Assembly (NCBI GenBank): GCA_020845855.1
Contig: JADLEZ010000447.1
Coordinates: 1-41,609, forward strand
Length of the DNA: 41,609 bases
Source of the DNA: Burkholderiales bacterium
GTDB lineage: Bacteria; Pseudomonadota; Gammaproteobacteria; Burkholderiales; Casimicrobiaceae
Direction of reading: 5' to 3'
Made by a program: the position numbers and the translations under genes. The notes beneath the pieces are model-generated. The model was not told the origin of the DNA, searched no databases, and worked only from the letters and a program-made list of their open reading frames with translations. Each line of letters starts with the position of its first letter. The stretch's first letter is position 1. Of the stretch, positions 40,838 to 41,609 are shown piece after piece.

Positions 40838-41313
40838 TCCCGCTCTGGTGGCGGCTTGGCGCCATCGCGGCCGCGTTGCTGGTCGGCCTCGCGGTGGGCG
40901 GCACCGTGGCGTGGAAGTGGCAGGCATCGCGCGTAAGCCACGCAGAAGCCCGTATGGCGGAGCTCCAGCGGGGCGCGGAGACAGCCGCTCGGCAAGAGCT
41001 GCAGCGGCAGGCCGAGCGCGAGGCTCGCGCCAGGGCCAACAATGACCGGTTGCGAAAGGAGAGGGACGATGCGATCCGGGATGCTGATGCTCGCGGCGCT
41101 GATCTGGCTGCCCGGCTGCTCGACGCCCGGGCGGACGCTGCCCGTAGTCGTGCGCTGTCCGAAGCCGGCGATCGACAGCGAGCTCTTGATGCCGCCGACT
41201 TCGCCCGCCGCGAGGGCGAGATTGCTCGAGCTGTTGCCGCCTACGACGCCGCCTGCCAGCGCGACGCGGCCCAGCTCATCGCCCTGATCGGGCAGCTCGA
41301 GCCGCAGCTCTGA
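40834..41313 (+). CDS. Inner-membrane spanin (Rz-like)
   Basis: 159 residues starting at GTG 40834. One N-terminal membrane anchor (LGAIAAALLVGLAVGGTVAWKW, about 8-29), then a long periplasmic coiled coil (SHAEARMAELQRGAETAARQELQRQAEREARARANNDRLRKERDDAIRDADARGADLAARL...) to the C-terminus. This is the i-spanin layout. The o-spanin is encoded inside it in another frame. Together they fuse inner and outer membranes in the final step of lysis. Confidence 0.85.
   Translation: MIPLWWRLGAIAAALLVGLAVGGTVAWKWQASRVSHAEARMAELQRGAETAARQELQRQAEREARARANNDRLRKERDDAIRDADARGADLAARLLDARADAARSRALSEAGDRQRALDAADFARREGEIARAVAAYDAACQRDAAQLIALIGQLEPQL
41069..41287 (+). CDS. Outer-membrane spanin lipoprotein (Rz1-like), embedded in Rz
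   Basis: 72 residues in the +1-shifted frame wholly inside the Rz-like gene, as in lambda. Lipoprotein signal MRSGMLMLAALIWLPGC with lipobox LPGC (cysteine at 17), then a short proline-rich periplasmic peptide (MPPTSPAARARLLELLPPTTPPAS). ATG 41069 follows AAGGAGAGGG closely; the track start at 41042 lacks a signal-like N-terminus. Confidence 0.85.
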   Translation: MRSGMLMLAALIWLPGCSTPGRTLPVVVRCPKPAIDSELLMPPTSPAARARLLELLPPTTPPASATRPSSSP

Positions 41314-41316
41314 CCG

Positions 41317-41324
41317 TTCACTAT
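41317..41324 (+). promoter_or_regulatory. Candidate integrase arm-type site near attR
   Basis: TTCACTAT, identical to the site at 3933-3940 in the other arm, four bases after the Rz stop and about 100 bp from the attR core. The 111-base gap 41314-41424 holds no gene; only this motif and the ribosome binding site before the phosphatase were noted there. Confidence 0.3.
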
Positions 41325-41414
41325 GCGTTGCTATGTGCCTGATTCCATTGCAACGTATCGCACCATTTCGGGGTATGTTTGCGCGGCGCAGAATAGACGT
41401 AACGCGCTGATCGT

Positions 41415-41420
41415 TAAGGG
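41415..41420 (+). promoter_or_regulatory. Phage-supplied ribosome binding site for the host phosphatase
   Basis: TAAGGG lies four bases before the ATG inside attR. This sequence is phage DNA and replaces the native coupling to kdsB. The spacing is short but usable. No convincing -35/-10 pair was found in the gap; TATGTT (41374-41379) is a possible -10 with a poorly spaced TTGCAA upstream. Confidence 0.45.
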
Positions 41421-41424
41421 AAAT

Positions 41425-41452
41425 ATGCGGATCCTGTTCGTCTGCTTGGGAA
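41425..41452. repeat. attR core (28-bp direct repeat)
   Basis: Second copy of the 28-bp core, perfectly matching 3854-3881. It supplies the start codon and codons 2-9 of the intact phosphatase gene on this side. Confidence 0.9.
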
Positions 41453-41609
41453 ATATCTGCCGTTCGCCGACCGCGCATGGCGTGTTCCGCGAAATCGCGC
41501 GGCGCGAGGCACCGGGCCTCGTCTCGCTCGTGGATTCCGCCGGCACCGCGGACTACCACGTCGGCGAGCCGCCGGATCCGCGGACCTGCCGCATCGCCGC
41601 GCAGCGCGG
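41425..41609 (+). CDS. Low-molecular-weight protein tyrosine phosphatase (3' end outside window)
   Basis: 61 codons present: MRILFVCLGNICRSPTAHGVFREIARREAPGLVSLVDSAGTADYHVGEPPDPRTC. The catalytic loop CLGNICRS (CxxxxxRS, C8 and R14) and the GEPPDPR region identify an LMW-PTP, a cytoplasmic enzyme that removes phosphate from tyrosine, often linked to exopolysaccharide control. Its start and first nine codons come from the att core, so the full protein is restored despite integration. Native partner kdsB is now 37.6 kb away, so expression depends on phage DNA upstream. Truncated by the window, not by mutation. Confidence 0.9.
   Translation, partial: MRILFVCLGNICRSPTAHGVFREIARREAPGLVSLVDSAGTADYHVGEPPDPRTCRIAAQR

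Noticed and set aside
41374-41379. TATGTT as -10 of a phage-borne promoter for the phosphatase
   Set aside because: The nearest -35-like TTGCAA is 20 bp away, outside the usual 16-18 bp; kept only as a remark in the ribosome-binding-site entry.

Overview
The window is GC-rich bacterial chromosome carrying one apparently complete temperate-phage genome. At the left edge lies a gammaproteobacterial lipid A/LPS cluster: a fragment of an upstream gene (perhaps exbD), then msbA, lpxK, a Trm112-family gene and kdsB, closely packed on the + strand. The next host gene is a low-molecular-weight protein tyrosine phosphatase (LMW-PTP), and it is split. Its first 28 bases occur twice, at 3854-3881 directly after kdsB and at 41425-41452 in front of the rest of the phosphatase. 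Everything between is prophage (37,571 bp per unit). Gene order and base composition fit a high-GC gammaproteobacterium (pseudomonad or xanthomonad-like order), but the species cannot be fixed from this sequence.

The prophage is a mosaic. The left third is lambdoid in layout. A leftward early operon (8757 to 3954) runs from a promoter I call PL through small proteins, a Bet/RecT single-strand annealing protein, a PD-(D/E)XK exonuclease, a coiled-coil protein, an excisionase and a lambda-type integrase. Next to PL and divergent from it is a TumE/TumA-like toxin-antitoxin pair with its own tandem operator. A repressor (leftward) and a Cro-like gene (rightward) flank an operator region. Five copies of one 15-bp operator are shared between PL and PR, with the same geometry at both promoters. 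The rightward early operon holds a DUF1376-type replication protein with an iteron-like origin inside its coding sequence, a P-like helicase loader, a HELMH metallopeptidase, small nuclease-like and HTH proteins.

The right two thirds (14198-41313) are the late genes of a short-tailed phage of the T7/BPP-1 kind: portal, scaffold, major capsid protein, cement-like protein, tail tube and nozzle, internal/ejection proteins, terminase, tail fibre with a T7-like anchor, and a lysis cassette (endolysin, holin-like proteins, Rz with Rz1 embedded). An unusual 6.4-kb block between portal and scaffold encodes a glycosidase-like protein, an IPT/TIG-like protein, a signal-peptide-bearing beta-helix protein with a calcium-binding repeat, a LamG-like protein and a BppU-like fibre protein. 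One ejection protein carries a toxin-like nuclease-type domain.

Most striking for a second look: integration into codons 1-9 of a host signalling phosphatase with a phage-supplied replacement leader; the lambda-like but unrelated operator code and a repressor that lacks an autocleavage domain; an iteron array of five palindromes at 22-23 bp pitch followed by eight GGGACA repeats; a conserved 18-nt dyad placed before three late gene blocks; the tandem operator of the toxin-antitoxin pair; and the secreted/adhesin-like cluster in the virion gene module. I saw no tRNA, rRNA, CRISPR array, insertion sequence, reverse transcriptase or diversity-generating retroelement. No stretch longer than 300 bases lacks a gene.
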